A DNA stretch of 64,000 bases, taken from the NCBI RefSeq assembly GCF_000014045.1, contig NC_008209.1, positions 2,069,001-2,133,000 on the forward strand, given 5' to 3'. The translations under genes and the position numbers were made by a program. Source of the DNA: Roseobacter denitrificans OCh 114. GTDB taxonomy: Bacteria; Pseudomonadota; Alphaproteobacteria; Rhodobacterales; Rhodobacteraceae. Positions 28,038-36,700 of the stretch are shown here, in pieces; positions within the stretch are counted from its first letter, which is position 1, and every line of letters begins with the position of its first letter. The notes below the pieces were generated by a model that saw nothing but the letters and a program-made list of their open reading frames with translations, was not told the origin of the DNA and did no database searches.

Positions 28038-29561
28038 TCAGGCGCTTTCGACAAGGCCGAGCTTTTCCGCCATCCCGATCCGCTGCATCTTGCCGGTGGC
28101 CCCTTTGGGAATTTCATCCAGAATGATCACTTTGCGCGGTACTTTGAAATCGGCCATCCGTTCAGCGGCAAAATTGCGAATGTCGCGTTCGGTCGCTTCC
28201 GCTTTCAATACAACTGCGGCTGCAACCTCTTCGCCGAGTTTCGGATGGGGCAGGGCAAAGGTGACCACCTGTGCAATCGCCGGATGATCCAGCAGAACGC
28301 CGTCCACTTCGAGGGGGCTGATCTTTTCACCGCCGCGGTTGATGATCTCCTTCAGGCGTCCGGTCAGATGCAGGTATCCATCCTCGTCAAACGCCCCCTG
28401 ATCCCCGGTGCGGAACCAGCGGTCGCCATCGGCCTCGAAGAAACTCTTGGCGTTGGCTTCGGGGTTGCCTTCATACCCGGGCGTGACGTTGGGGCCGGAA
28501 ATGACAACCTCGCCGGTGCCTTCGGTCAAGCGATCCTCGATCTCATGGGCGATGCGCACCTTCGGGCCGGCTTCAATTCCGACGGCACCCGGTTTTTGCG
28601 CGCGCGGGGGCAGAGGGTTTGACGCCATCTGATGCGCGGCTTCCGTCATGCCGTAGCCTTCGATCACCGGCGCGCCAAAGGTCTCGGTCAGCGCATGCAT
28701 GACTTGCGCAGGCAGCGAGGCAGAGGACGACCGCAGGAACCGCAGGGGCACATTTTCGATGATCTCTGCATTGCGCCCCGCGCGCGTCAGGATCGCCTGA
28801 TGCATTGTGGGAACGGCGGTGTACCAGGTCGGTTTGGCATCGCGCATCCAGCCGAAGAACTTGAGGGCGTCAAAACCGGGGGTGCACCAGACCGAGGCCC
28901 CCGCCGCAAGCGTCGCGGAAACAGCGGCAAGCAGCCCGTGAATGTGAAACAGCGGCATGACGTTCATGCAGCGATCCTTGGGTGTCAGGTCGAGCGATGC
29001 GCGAATGTGTTCTGCCGAGGCGGCGACATTGGATTGCAGGAGCGGTACGATTTTCGGTCGCGATGTCGTTCCGGACGTATGCAGGATCAACGCCACATCA
29101 TCCGGGCCGGGTGCGGCTGTGTCGGCCTGACCGGTCGCGTCCGAGGACAACTCGAAACGGCCGGCGTCAGCGCCATCAGGGACGCTGACGCGCAGAATGG
29201 CGATGTTCAATCGGCGAGCTGCCGCAACGGCGGGCCCTTCGTCGCCTGCCATGACCATCAGCGCTTTGGCCTGCAGGTCCTCAAGGTAGAAAACGTATTC
29301 ATCCTCGCGGTAGGCAGGGTTCAGAGGGGCGGTGACTGCGACCTGTGCTACGGTGATGAAAGAGGCGGCCATTTCGGGCCCATTGGGCAGCACGATGGCA
29401 ACGCGGTCGCCCCGGCCAATGCCGAACCCGTGCAGTGCGTCGCGCACATTTGTGCTCAACTCACGCAAGCCCCCATAACTCAGCCACGCCGCTGTCGGCG
29501 ATCCAAGCGCGGGCGCGTCATCTGCATGAGCGGCGATGAAACCAGACACTGTTGTATGCAT
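28038..29561 (-). CDS. AMP-forming acyl-CoA synthetase, oxalyl-CoA synthetase-like
   Basis: 507 residues of the ANL superfamily. P-loop LILHTSGTTSRPKIVPL, VIEGYGMTEAAHQM, and WFRTGDQGAFDEDGYLHLTGR with RLKEIINRGGEKISP; the C-terminal catalytic Lys is in IPKGATGKMQRI. The TSGTTSRPK form of the P-loop is typical of the oxalate-CoA ligase (AAE3/Pcs60) branch. Start MHTTVSGFIAAH at 29561; the 105-bp upstream extension overlaps tctA and lacks homology. It would activate an acid imported by the adjacent Tct system. Confidence 0.88.
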   Translation of the reverse strand: MHTTVSGFIAAHADDAPALGSPTAAWLSYGGLRELSTNVRDALHGFGIGRGDRVAIVLPNGPEMAASFITVAQVAVTAPLNPAYREDEYVFYLEDLQAKALMVMAGDEGPAVAAARRLNIAILRVSVPDGADAGRFELSSDATGQADTAAPGPDDVALILHTSGTTSRPKIVPLLQSNVAASAEHIRASLDLTPKDRCMNVMPLFHIHGLLAAVSATLAAGASVWCTPGFDALKFFGWMRDAKPTWYTAVPTMHQAILTRAGRNAEIIENVPLRFLRSSSASLPAQVMHALTETFGAPVIEGYGMTEAAHQMASNPLPPRAQKPGAVGIEAGPKVRIAHEIEDRLTEGTGEVVISGPNVTPGYEGNPEANAKSFFEADGDRWFRTGDQGAFDEDGYLHLTGRLKEIINRGGEKISPLEVDGVLLDHPAIAQVVTFALPHPKLGEEVAAAVVLKAEATERDIRNFAAERMADFKVPRKVIILDEIPKGATGKMQRIGMAEKLGLVESA

Positions 29562-29598
29562 CGTAATAATCCTTGGTTTATTTGACTTCCGGCTCCGA

Positions 29599-31107
29599 TC
29601 AAGCCTTTTGCGCACGGTTCGCCTTTTTGACGTACTTGAGCAAGGGCAGCAAGAAGAACACCACACTGATGGCGATAAAGGTGCCAGACAAGGGCCGTTC
29701 GATAAAGGCCATCATGTTGCCCTGCTCCGAGATGAGGGTTTGACGGAAGCTCTTTTCCATCAGCGGACCCAGCACGAGGGCCAGCACCAGCGGTGCCATC
29801 GGGTATTCCGCCTTGCGCAACAGATACCCCGCAACGCCAAAGCCGATGATCAGCCAGACGTCATGCATTTTCTGGCTCGGCGCAAATCCCCCGACGATGC
29901 AGAGCACCAGAACAAGCGTGCACAAAACAGTGAACGGCATCCTCAGCGCCCAGACAAAGACCGGGATCAGCGCGAGGTTGACCAGCACCGCGGCAAGGTT
30001 CGCCGTGTACAGCGAGGAAATCAGACCCCAGACGAAATCGGGCTGTTCGATGAACAACATCGGCCCGGGCACAAGCCCCCACATGACCATCCCGCCCAGC
30101 AACAAGGCCGTGGTCGGAGAGCCGGGAATCCCCAGGGTCAGCATCGGCAGCAGCGATCCGGTCGAGGCGGCGTTGTTGGCCGTTTCAGGCGAGGCGACGC
30201 CCTCGATATTGCCCTTGCCAAAGGTCTCTGGTTGTTTGGACATCAGTTTGGACAGACCATAGGACATCAGCGCGGCAGGCGTGGCCCCGGCGGCGGGCAG
30301 CATGCCGACGAAGAAGCCCATGGAAGAGCCAAAACCGAGGGTTTTCCAGAGTTTGCCTACCTCTTTGATGCCAAACCACAGATCGCGGAACGTCAGTCTT
30401 GCCGGCGTGACGGAGGGGGCGGATTTTGATGTTTCGATGGTATAGAGAATTTCGCCGACGCCATAGATGCCGATAGCCAGCACCAGAAAGCTGACGCCTG
30501 AGTAAAAGCCCGGCTGGTCAAAGAAAATCAGCCTTGGATCACCGGAGATCAGATCCAGCCCAACAGTGGAAAGCGCAAGACCGAGACAGATCATGATGAT
30601 GGTCTTCAGGATGTCATCCCCACCGAGGCCCACGAATGTGGTGAAGGCAAGCAGGACCAGCGCGAACTCCTCAGCAGGGCCGAAGGCGAGCGCCACATCG
30701 GCCAAAGGGGCGGCAAACAGCGTGAACAGGATCACCGAGATCGTACCGCCCACAAAGGAAGCAACAGCCGCCGCAATCAGCGCCAGACCCGCGCGGCCCT
30801 GTTGCGCCATGGGTCGTCCATCAAATGTTGTCGCCACGGCCGTGGAAGCGCCCGGGATGCCCAGCAGGATCGAACTGATCGCGCCGCCATACATGGCGCC
30901 ATAATAGATGGCGCACAGCAGGATGATGGCCGAGGAGGGCGGCACGATAAACGTCATGGGCAGCACAATGGCCACACCATTGACCGAGCCAAGACCCGGC
31001 ATAGCGCCGATGAAAAGCCCGGCTGTGACGCCGATGATCACGATAAAGAGGTTGAGCGGCGAGAGGGACGTGGCAAAGCCGTCCGCCAGATGACCGATGA
31101 GTTCCAT
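29599..31107 (-). CDS. tctA: Tripartite tricarboxylate transporter large permease TctA
   Basis: 502 residues, about a dozen hydrophobic segments. Family stretches include GAMPGLGSVNGVAIVLPMTF, ILLGIPGASTAVATTFDG, GMLPAAGATPAALMSYG and LTLGIPGSPTTALLLGGM. With TctB and the periplasmic TctC it forms a secondary importer for carboxylates. Twelve bases separate it from tctB; the acyl-CoA synthetase follows 37 bases later. Confidence 0.95.
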   Translation of the reverse strand: MELIGHLADGFATSLSPLNLFIVIIGVTAGLFIGAMPGLGSVNGVAIVLPMTFIVPPSSAIILLCAIYYGAMYGGAISSILLGIPGASTAVATTFDGRPMAQQGRAGLALIAAAVASFVGGTISVILFTLFAAPLADVALAFGPAEEFALVLLAFTTFVGLGGDDILKTIIMICLGLALSTVGLDLISGDPRLIFFDQPGFYSGVSFLVLAIGIYGVGEILYTIETSKSAPSVTPARLTFRDLWFGIKEVGKLWKTLGFGSSMGFFVGMLPAAGATPAALMSYGLSKLMSKQPETFGKGNIEGVASPETANNAASTGSLLPMLTLGIPGSPTTALLLGGMVMWGLVPGPMLFIEQPDFVWGLISSLYTANLAAVLVNLALIPVFVWALRMPFTVLCTLVLVLCIVGGFAPSQKMHDVWLIIGFGVAGYLLRKAEYPMAPLVLALVLGPLMEKSFRQTLISEQGNMMAFIERPLSGTFIAISVVFFLLPLLKYVKKANRAQKA

Positions 31108-31119
31108 GGTTCTGCTTTC

Positions 31120-31611
31120 CTAGAAGAACATCGCGTAGAGCGGGAAAAAGAGTGGCTCTGTCAGGCCCTTGGGCAACAGGATCTTCAGAGTGACTTCGAA
31201 GAAAAAGAACAGGAAGATCGGCGTGCAGATGCAAAGGGACGCTGTCAGGGTCCAGCCGTGTCTGCCAAAGATCTTGAGATACCAGAACATGAAGAGCGGC
31301 AGTGCGATGTAGGCGCCCGCCACGGGCATCAGCGCAATTGTGATCGTGAGTGCAACTGCGACGCTGACCACCCAGGAGAGCGTTTCAGGGTCAAAGAAGT
31401 TGCCTGAATAGTCGGTCTTGCCCCGCAGGCTCCGGACCAGAATACCTGCGGCGCAGACAAACATGATCGCCGAGAGCCAGAACGGGAAGGCCCCGCCGCC
31501 CGGCCCGCCGGTCATTCCGTTCCAGCCAATGGACAGCTCCGATGCGTGCCACATGAAGTACAGGGAAAGGGCCATTATGGCCCCGGCGATCACTCTGTCA
31601 GCCATTAACAT
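31120..31611 (-). CDS. tctB: Tripartite tricarboxylate transporter small permease TctB
   Basis: 163 residues with four hydrophobic segments, the TctB size and layout. Begins MLMADRVIAGAIMALSLYF; GGGAFPFWLSAIMFVCAAG is the conserved second helix. Start 31611 or 31605. Positioned between tctC and tctA, as in other Tct operons. Confidence 0.9.
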   Translation of the reverse strand: MLMADRVIAGAIMALSLYFMWHASELSIGWNGMTGGPGGGAFPFWLSAIMFVCAAGILVRSLRGKTDYSGNFFDPETLSWVVSVAVALTITIALMPVAGAYIALPLFMFWYLKIFGRHGWTLTASLCICTPIFLFFFFEVTLKILLPKGLTEPLFFPLYAMFF

Positions 31612-31644
31612 GAGGTATCTCTTTGCATTTCAGAAGGGTAGGAA

Positions 31645-31668
31645 AAGGGGGCACCTGCGCGCCCCCTT
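31645..31668 (-). terminator. Hairpin between tctC and tctB
   Basis: AAGGGGGC (31645-31652) pairs with GCCCCCTT (31661-31668) in the gap between the tctC stop and tctB start; on the minus strand it is followed by TTTTCC. A partial terminator here would give more binding protein than permease, as is usual for such systems. Confidence 0.6.
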
Positions 31669-31694
31669 CCGGCTCGTGTCCGAGGATAATCGAA

Positions 31695-32672
31695 TTAGGA
31701 ACCTTCGTTCATGGAGCTCAGCAGGTCGGCATGTTTTGCACGCTCTTCGATGAAATAGGCCTGCAGCTCATCACCGGTCAGGAAGTCCGCCATCAGGGCT
31801 TTTTCCTGCGTGTATGTCTGCCACTCTTCCGAGGCGGCGAGGTTTTCAAACATCTTTGTGTAATAAGCAACCGCTGCCGGATCCATGCCTTTGGGAGCTA
31901 CGAAGGAACGCTGCATCCAATAGACCAGATCATGGCCCAACTCTCCCATGGTGGGCGTGTCGGGAAAGACCGAAATCCGCTCGGGCGTGAAGGCCGCGAT
32001 GGGGCGTACCTTGCCCGCATTGTAAAAACCGAGCGCTTCGGAGGGGTTGTTCACGGAACTGTCGATGTGCCCACCGACAAGGTTCTTGGCAACATCGCCG
32101 CCACCTTTGAAGGGCACGTATGTGACTTCGATCCCGAATTCCTTCTCAAGCATCGCCGTGACGAGGCTGTCTTCCTGGCCTGTGCCGGTGCCGCCCATTT
32201 TCCATGTGCCACCCGCGTCCTTGACCGCAGCCACATAGTCATCCAGCGTTTTGATGTCGCTGTCGGCGTTTACCCAGAGCACGAATGTGTCGAGCGCCAT
32301 ACGCGCCACTGGCGTGAACTCTTCGATATCGACACCGATGTCCGTGCGCAGGGGGGTTGTGTAATAGCTGTTGAGCGTCGCCATGATGACATGGTTGTCG
32401 CCTTCTTTGTCCTTGAGATAGCGCAGCGCTTCAGCGCCGGACCCGCCGCCCTTGTTCACCGGCAGGATCGGCATGGAGGCAAGGTTTTCCTTTTGGATGA
32501 TCGACTGGAACAGACGCGCCAGACGGTCCGCACCACCACCCTGACCGGCCATGATGACCATCTCGACCGGTTTTTGCGGCTTCCAGTCGCCAGCGATGGC
32601 GGGGGCTGCCGTCATCAGCGCCGCGGTGGCTGCCATGGCGAGCGCGATACGCCGTGTAAATCTGTTAGTCAT
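31695..32672 (-). CDS. tctC: Tripartite tricarboxylate transporter binding protein TctC
   Basis: 325 residues. Signal peptide MTNRFTRRIALAMAATAALM with cleavage near AIAGDW; family regions VEMVIMAGQGGGADRLARLF, VNKGGGSGAEALRYL and VPFKGGGDVAKNLVGGHID. First gene of the tct operon; divergent from the ScfR regulator across a 176-bp gap. The ligand would be a carboxylate, and its identity is open. Confidence 0.94.
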   Translation of the reverse strand: MTNRFTRRIALAMAATAALMTAAPAIAGDWKPQKPVEMVIMAGQGGGADRLARLFQSIIQKENLASMPILPVNKGGGSGAEALRYLKDKEGDNHVIMATLNSYYTTPLRTDIGVDIEEFTPVARMALDTFVLWVNADSDIKTLDDYVAAVKDAGGTWKMGGTGTGQEDSLVTAMLEKEFGIEVTYVPFKGGGDVAKNLVGGHIDSSVNNPSEALGFYNAGKVRPIAAFTPERISVFPDTPTMGELGHDLVYWMQRSFVAPKGMDPAAVAYYTKMFENLAASEEWQTYTQEKALMADFLTGDELQAYFIEERAKHADLLSSMNEGS

Positions 32673-32803
32673 GTAGTGTCCTCCCTAAGACCAAACGGGG
32701 CATGCACCCCTTATGAAAGCGTTGAGAAAGGCTGTCGCGTACCTTACCTGACGAAGCTACATAGACCCGCGAAATATTATTTCACGAAAATACGTGTTCG
32801 GAT

Positions 32804-32821
32804 GTTAATTATTGCATTAAC
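32804..32821. promoter_or_regulatory. Inverted repeat in the tctC-scfR gap
   Basis: GTTAAT (32804-32809) and ATTAAC (32816-32821) flank TATTGC, 27 bases before the regulator start codon. The surrounding 60 bases are AT-rich, as expected for a promoter. It may be an autoregulatory site. No TTTGCAAA box was found in this gap. Confidence 0.35.
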
Positions 32822-32848
32822 GAAATTATTTCTTGTAAACTTGTTAAT

Positions 32849-34255
32849 ATGAGTAAAACACTTGTCGGACCGCAGTTGCGACAACTCAGGCGGTCGTTTA
32901 ATCACACGCAGGCAGAAATGGCGCGCCAGCTTGGTGTCTCCGCCGCCTATATCAACCTGCTTGAGAACAACCAGCGCAGCCTGTCCGTCAAGATGTTGAT
33001 GGAACTGACCGAAAGCTACGGCATTGATTGGCGCAGCCTGGTCAATGACAGCGAAATCACGCATCTGGCCGATCTGCGCACAGCGGTGCGCGACCCGATT
33101 TTCGAAGGCGATACGCCGGATTTACAGGAAATGCGCGCAGCGCTGGACCATGCGCCCAAACTGGTCGATCTGTTTTTGCAGCTTTATCGCAATCACGCGA
33201 AACTGCGCGACAACATGCGCAGTGTCACCGCAGCCGGTGGCGTTGCGGAGATGATGGTGACCTCGCCGGAAACGGCGATCTATGATTTTTTTCGCAACCA
33301 CGCCAATTATTTCAGCGATCTCGAACTGGCGGCGGATTCGGCCCGCAGTGCTGTGGGTGGGCGGCAGGACGACATTTACGGCAACCTCAAACGGCACCTC
33401 AAAAATGCCTTTGGTATTGAGGTGGAGATCATGGGTGTGGACAAGATGCCCGAGGCCCTGCGCATTTTCGCCGAAGATCAGGGGCGCGTTGAGCTTTCCG
33501 AGGCGCTGGATCAGATCAACCGGAATTTCCAGCTGGCCCATGTTCTGGCGCTGGTCAGCTGTGCGGGATTGCTGGATAAGTTATCCGCCAGCGCGCAAAT
33601 TCCGACGCAAAAGGGTCAGGCGCGTTGCCGGGTGGAACTGGCCAACTACTTCGCCGCGGCCTTCATGATGCCCTATGACGATGTGCTGCGGGTCGCACGA
33701 GACACGCAGTATGACATAGACCGGATCGCGACCACCTTTGGCGTGTCCTTTGAGCAAGCGTGCCAACGGCTCACCACGCTACAACGCAAGGGGGCGCAGG
33801 GCGTACCGTTTTTCTTTTTGCGCACCGATACATCGGGCAATGTGACGAAACGCTTCAATGCCACCGCCTTCACCCTTGCGGAGCAGGGCGGTTCCTGTCC
33901 GGTATGGAACATCCACAGCGCCTTCATCTCGCCGGGGCGTATCGTGGCGCAAATGGTCGAACTGCCGGATGCCGGGCAGTTTTTCACCATCAGCCGCACC
34001 TCAGACCGGCCTGTGGTCAGTCGCCACACGCCGGACCGGCGGCGCGTTGTGACCTTGGGGTGCGAACGCGCGCATGTGGATCAGATCGGCTATGCGGCCC
34101 CGCTGAACATCGAAGACCGTGCCAACATCGCTAAAATCGGCATCAACTGTCACATTTGCCCGCGTCAGGCCTGTTCGGAACGCGCGCATGAGCCCTTGCA
34201 TGTCAACCTGCCGGTGGATGCCAACCGGCGCGGCTCCACCCGGTACGAAAGTTGA
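32849..34255 (+). CDS. Short-chain fatty acyl-CoA regulator family protein (ScfR: RamB/PccR/MccR-like)
   Basis: 468 residues: an N-terminal XRE helix-turn-helix (about 1-65, ARQLGVSAAYINLLENNQRS), a central IrrE-like peptidase-fold segment with degenerate active site (RVELANYFAAAFMMPYDDV replaces HExxH-type sequence), and a C-terminal domain ending in the Cys-rich CHICPRQACSERA. This is the ScfR layout, which senses short acyl-CoA thioesters. It is divergent from tctCBA and the acyl-CoA synthetase, its probable targets. Confidence 0.88.
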   Translation: MSKTLVGPQLRQLRRSFNHTQAEMARQLGVSAAYINLLENNQRSLSVKMLMELTESYGIDWRSLVNDSEITHLADLRTAVRDPIFEGDTPDLQEMRAALDHAPKLVDLFLQLYRNHAKLRDNMRSVTAAGGVAEMMVTSPETAIYDFFRNHANYFSDLELAADSARSAVGGRQDDIYGNLKRHLKNAFGIEVEIMGVDKMPEALRIFAEDQGRVELSEALDQINRNFQLAHVLALVSCAGLLDKLSASAQIPTQKGQARCRVELANYFAAAFMMPYDDVLRVARDTQYDIDRIATTFGVSFEQACQRLTTLQRKGAQGVPFFFLRTDTSGNVTKRFNATAFTLAEQGGSCPVWNIHSAFISPGRIVAQMVELPDAGQFFTISRTSDRPVVSRHTPDRRRVVTLGCERAHVDQIGYAAPLNIEDRANIAKIGINCHICPRQACSERAHEPLHVNLPVDANRRGSTRYES

Positions 34256-34273
34256 CAGAACCGGGCTGGGTAC

Positions 34274-34311
34274 AAAAAAAGCCCCGGCGATGTCGCGCGC
34301 CGGGGCTTTTT
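34274..34311. terminator. Bidirectional rho-independent terminator
   Basis: Stem GCCCCGGCG (34281-34289) / CGCCGGGGC (34298-34306) with a run of seven A before and five T after. It serves both the regulator gene ending at 34255 and the convergent icd gene ending at 34330. Confidence 0.9.
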
Positions 34312-34329
34312 CAGCGGTCAATTCGTGGC

Positions 34330-36552
34330 TCAGGCCAGAATTTTGTTCAGAACCTGTGACGGTCGCATCACGGCAGCGGTCTTGGCGTCATCGGTGTGAA
34401 AATAGCCACCGATGTCGGCAGGCGCGCCCTGTACTTTGGCAAAATCAGCCACAATCGCGGCCTCATTCTCGGCCAGTGCCGCTGCGATGGGCGCAAAACT
34501 GGCTGCAAGTTCCGCATCGTCGGTCTGCGCGGCCAGTGCCTGCGCCCAATAGAGCGCAAAATAGAAGTGGCTGTCGCGGTTGTCGGGCTGACCAACCCGG
34601 CGGCCGGGTGATTTGTTGTGATCCAGAATGCCTTGGGTCGCCACGTCTACGGCCTTTCCGAGCACGCGGGCCTTTTCGTTGCCTTTGACGTCTGCCAGAA
34701 ACTTCAGGCTTTCCCCCAAGGCGCAGAATTCACCAAGGCTGTCCCAGCGCAGGTGGTTTTCCTCGACCAGTTGCTGCACGTGCTTTGGGGCTGACCCACC
34801 TGCACCGGTCTCAAACAGACCACCGCCCTGCATCAGTTTCACGATCGACAACATCTTGGCCGATGTGCCCAACTCAAGGATCGGGAACAGGTCCGTCAGA
34901 TAGTCGCGCAGCACGTTGCCGGTGACGGCAATGCTGTTTTCGCCCTTGGCAATGGTTTCAAAGGACAGGCGTGTGGCCTCGCGGGGGGCGAGGATCTGGA
35001 ATTTGTCGGTGGCCCCCGCAGCGGCAAGCAAGGGTTTCACATAGGCGATCAGCTCCGCATCGTGGGCGCGATCTTCGTCGAGCCAGAAGATCGCCTGACA
35101 CCCTTCGGCCTTCTGGCGGTCGATCGCCAGTTGTACCCAGTCCTCGATCGGGGCCTGGCGGGTGGAGGCGGAACGCCAGATGTCGCCAGCCTCGACCGTA
35201 TGTTCGTGCAGAACATCACCGTTGGCGGCGCTCATGCGCACCGTCCCGTCATGGGGGATTTCGAAAGTGGTCGGGTGCGAGCCGTATTCCTCGGCCTTTT
35301 GCGCCATCAGGCCCACGTTTTGCACGGTGCCCACAGTGGCAGGGTCGATCGCGCCATTGGTCTTGCAGAAATTCACCGATTCCTCATAGACCGCCGCATA
35401 GGAGCTGTCAGGAATGACGCAATTTGCATCCGCTTCGGCCCCGTCCGGCCCCCAGCCTTTGCCGCCGGCACGGATCAGCGCGGGCATGGAGGCGTCGATG
35501 ATCACATCGGAGGGGACGTGCAAATTGGTGATGCCCTTGTCGGAATTCACCATGTACATCGGGGGCTGCTGCTGCATCAGCGCATCCACTTTCGACAGGA
35601 TTTCAGCACCTTGCGGCAAGTCCTTGATGCGGTCCAGCACCTCGCCCATACCGGAGTTTGCATCAATTCCGGCCGCAGCAAAAGCATCGCCATATTCGGC
35701 AAAGATCGGTTTCAGATAGGCTTTGACCGCATGACCAAAGATGATCGGGTCGGACACCTTCATCATCGTGGCTTTGAGGTGGATCGAGAACAACGTACCC
35801 TCTGCCTTGGTGGCCTCAATCTGTGCCTCGAGGAAAGCCGAGAGCGCCTTGGCAGACATGAAGGTGGCATCGACCACTGTGCCTGCCGGAAAATCAATGC
35901 CGTCTTTCAGCACTGTCACGGCACCATCCGCGCCGATCAGTTCGATCTTGGCAGGGCCTGCCTGCGCGGCACTCAGGGTCACGGATGTTTCATTGGATCG
36001 AAAGTCATTGGCGCTCATGGTGCTGACGCGGGTTTTGCTGTCTTTCGACCATGCGCCCATGGAATGCGGGTTGGATTGGGCGTAATTCTTCACGGCAACT
36101 GCGGCACGACGGTCCGAGTTTCCTTCGCGCAGCACCGGGTTGACTGCGGACCCCTTGATCGTGTCGTAGCGCGCGCGCGCGTCCTTGTCGGCCTCTGTCT
36201 GCGGGTTTTCCGGATAGTCCGGCACCGGGTATCCTTGCGCTTGCAGTTCCTCGATCGCAGCGACCAGTTGCGGGACCGAGGCGGAAATATTCGGCAGTTT
36301 GATGACATTGGCATCTGGTGTCTTCACCAGTTTACCCAGTTCCGCCAAATCATCGCTTTGGCGTTGATCGGCTGACAAATGCTCGGGGAATGCGGCGAGG
36401 ATGCGCCCGGCGAGCGAGATATCCTTGACCCCCACCGAAACGCCGGCGGCGGCTGCGAACTTGCGGATGATCGGCAGAAGCGACGCGGATGCGAGCTGCG
36501 GTGCCTCGTCAACTTTGGTGTAGATGATGTCGGGAGTGGTTGTATCGGACAT
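34330..36552 (-). CDS. icd: NADP-dependent isocitrate dehydrogenase, monomeric type
   Basis: 740 residues, the length of the monomeric IDH-II class rather than the 400-residue dimeric enzyme. Converts isocitrate to 2-oxoglutarate with NADPH. Recognisable regions are [58 protein letters not shown] and [23 protein letters not shown] 36552 ([13 protein letters not shown]) was preferred over 36570. Single-gene unit converging on the ScfR gene. Confidence 0.97.
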   Translation of the reverse strand: MSDTTTPDIIYTKVDEAPQLASASLLPIIRKFAAAAGVSVGVKDISLAGRILAAFPEHLSADQRQSDDLAELGKLVKTPDANVIKLPNISASVPQLVAAIEELQAQGYPVPDYPENPQTEADKDARARYDTIKGSAVNPVLREGNSDRRAAVAVKNYAQSNPHSMGAWSKDSKTRVSTMSANDFRSNETSVTLSAAQAGPAKIELIGADGAVTVLKDGIDFPAGTVVDATFMSAKALSAFLEAQIEATKAEGTLFSIHLKATMMKVSDPIIFGHAVKAYLKPIFAEYGDAFAAAGIDANSGMGEVLDRIKDLPQGAEILSKVDALMQQQPPMYMVNSDKGITNLHVPSDVIIDASMPALIRAGGKGWGPDGAEADANCVIPDSSYAAVYEESVNFCKTNGAIDPATVGTVQNVGLMAQKAEEYGSHPTTFEIPHDGTVRMSAANGDVLHEHTVEAGDIWRSASTRQAPIEDWVQLAIDRQKAEGCQAIFWLDEDRAHDAELIAYVKPLLAAAGATDKFQILAPREATRLSFETIAKGENSIAVTGNVLRDYLTDLFPILELGTSAKMLSIVKLMQGGGLFETGAGGSAPKHVQQLVEENHLRWDSLGEFCALGESLKFLADVKGNEKARVLGKAVDVATQGILDHNKSPGRRVGQPDNRDSHFYFALYWAQALAAQTDDAELAASFAPIAAALAENEAAIVADFAKVQGAPADIGGYFHTDDAKTAAVMRPSQVLNKILA

Positions 36553-36700
36553 AGATTCCAAGCCTTTCATGTCAGTTGGCGTTGATTAACCGACCGTTCT
36601 GCGCAGGTCCACAGCGTGTTGCGGTAACAGAGCGGATACGCCGCACCCCATGGTATACAATTGAGCAATCGTGACGCCAGTCACAGCGGAATCGGCACGA

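Noticed and set aside
35062..36375. 437-codon plus-strand open frame
   Set aside because: Antisense to icd.
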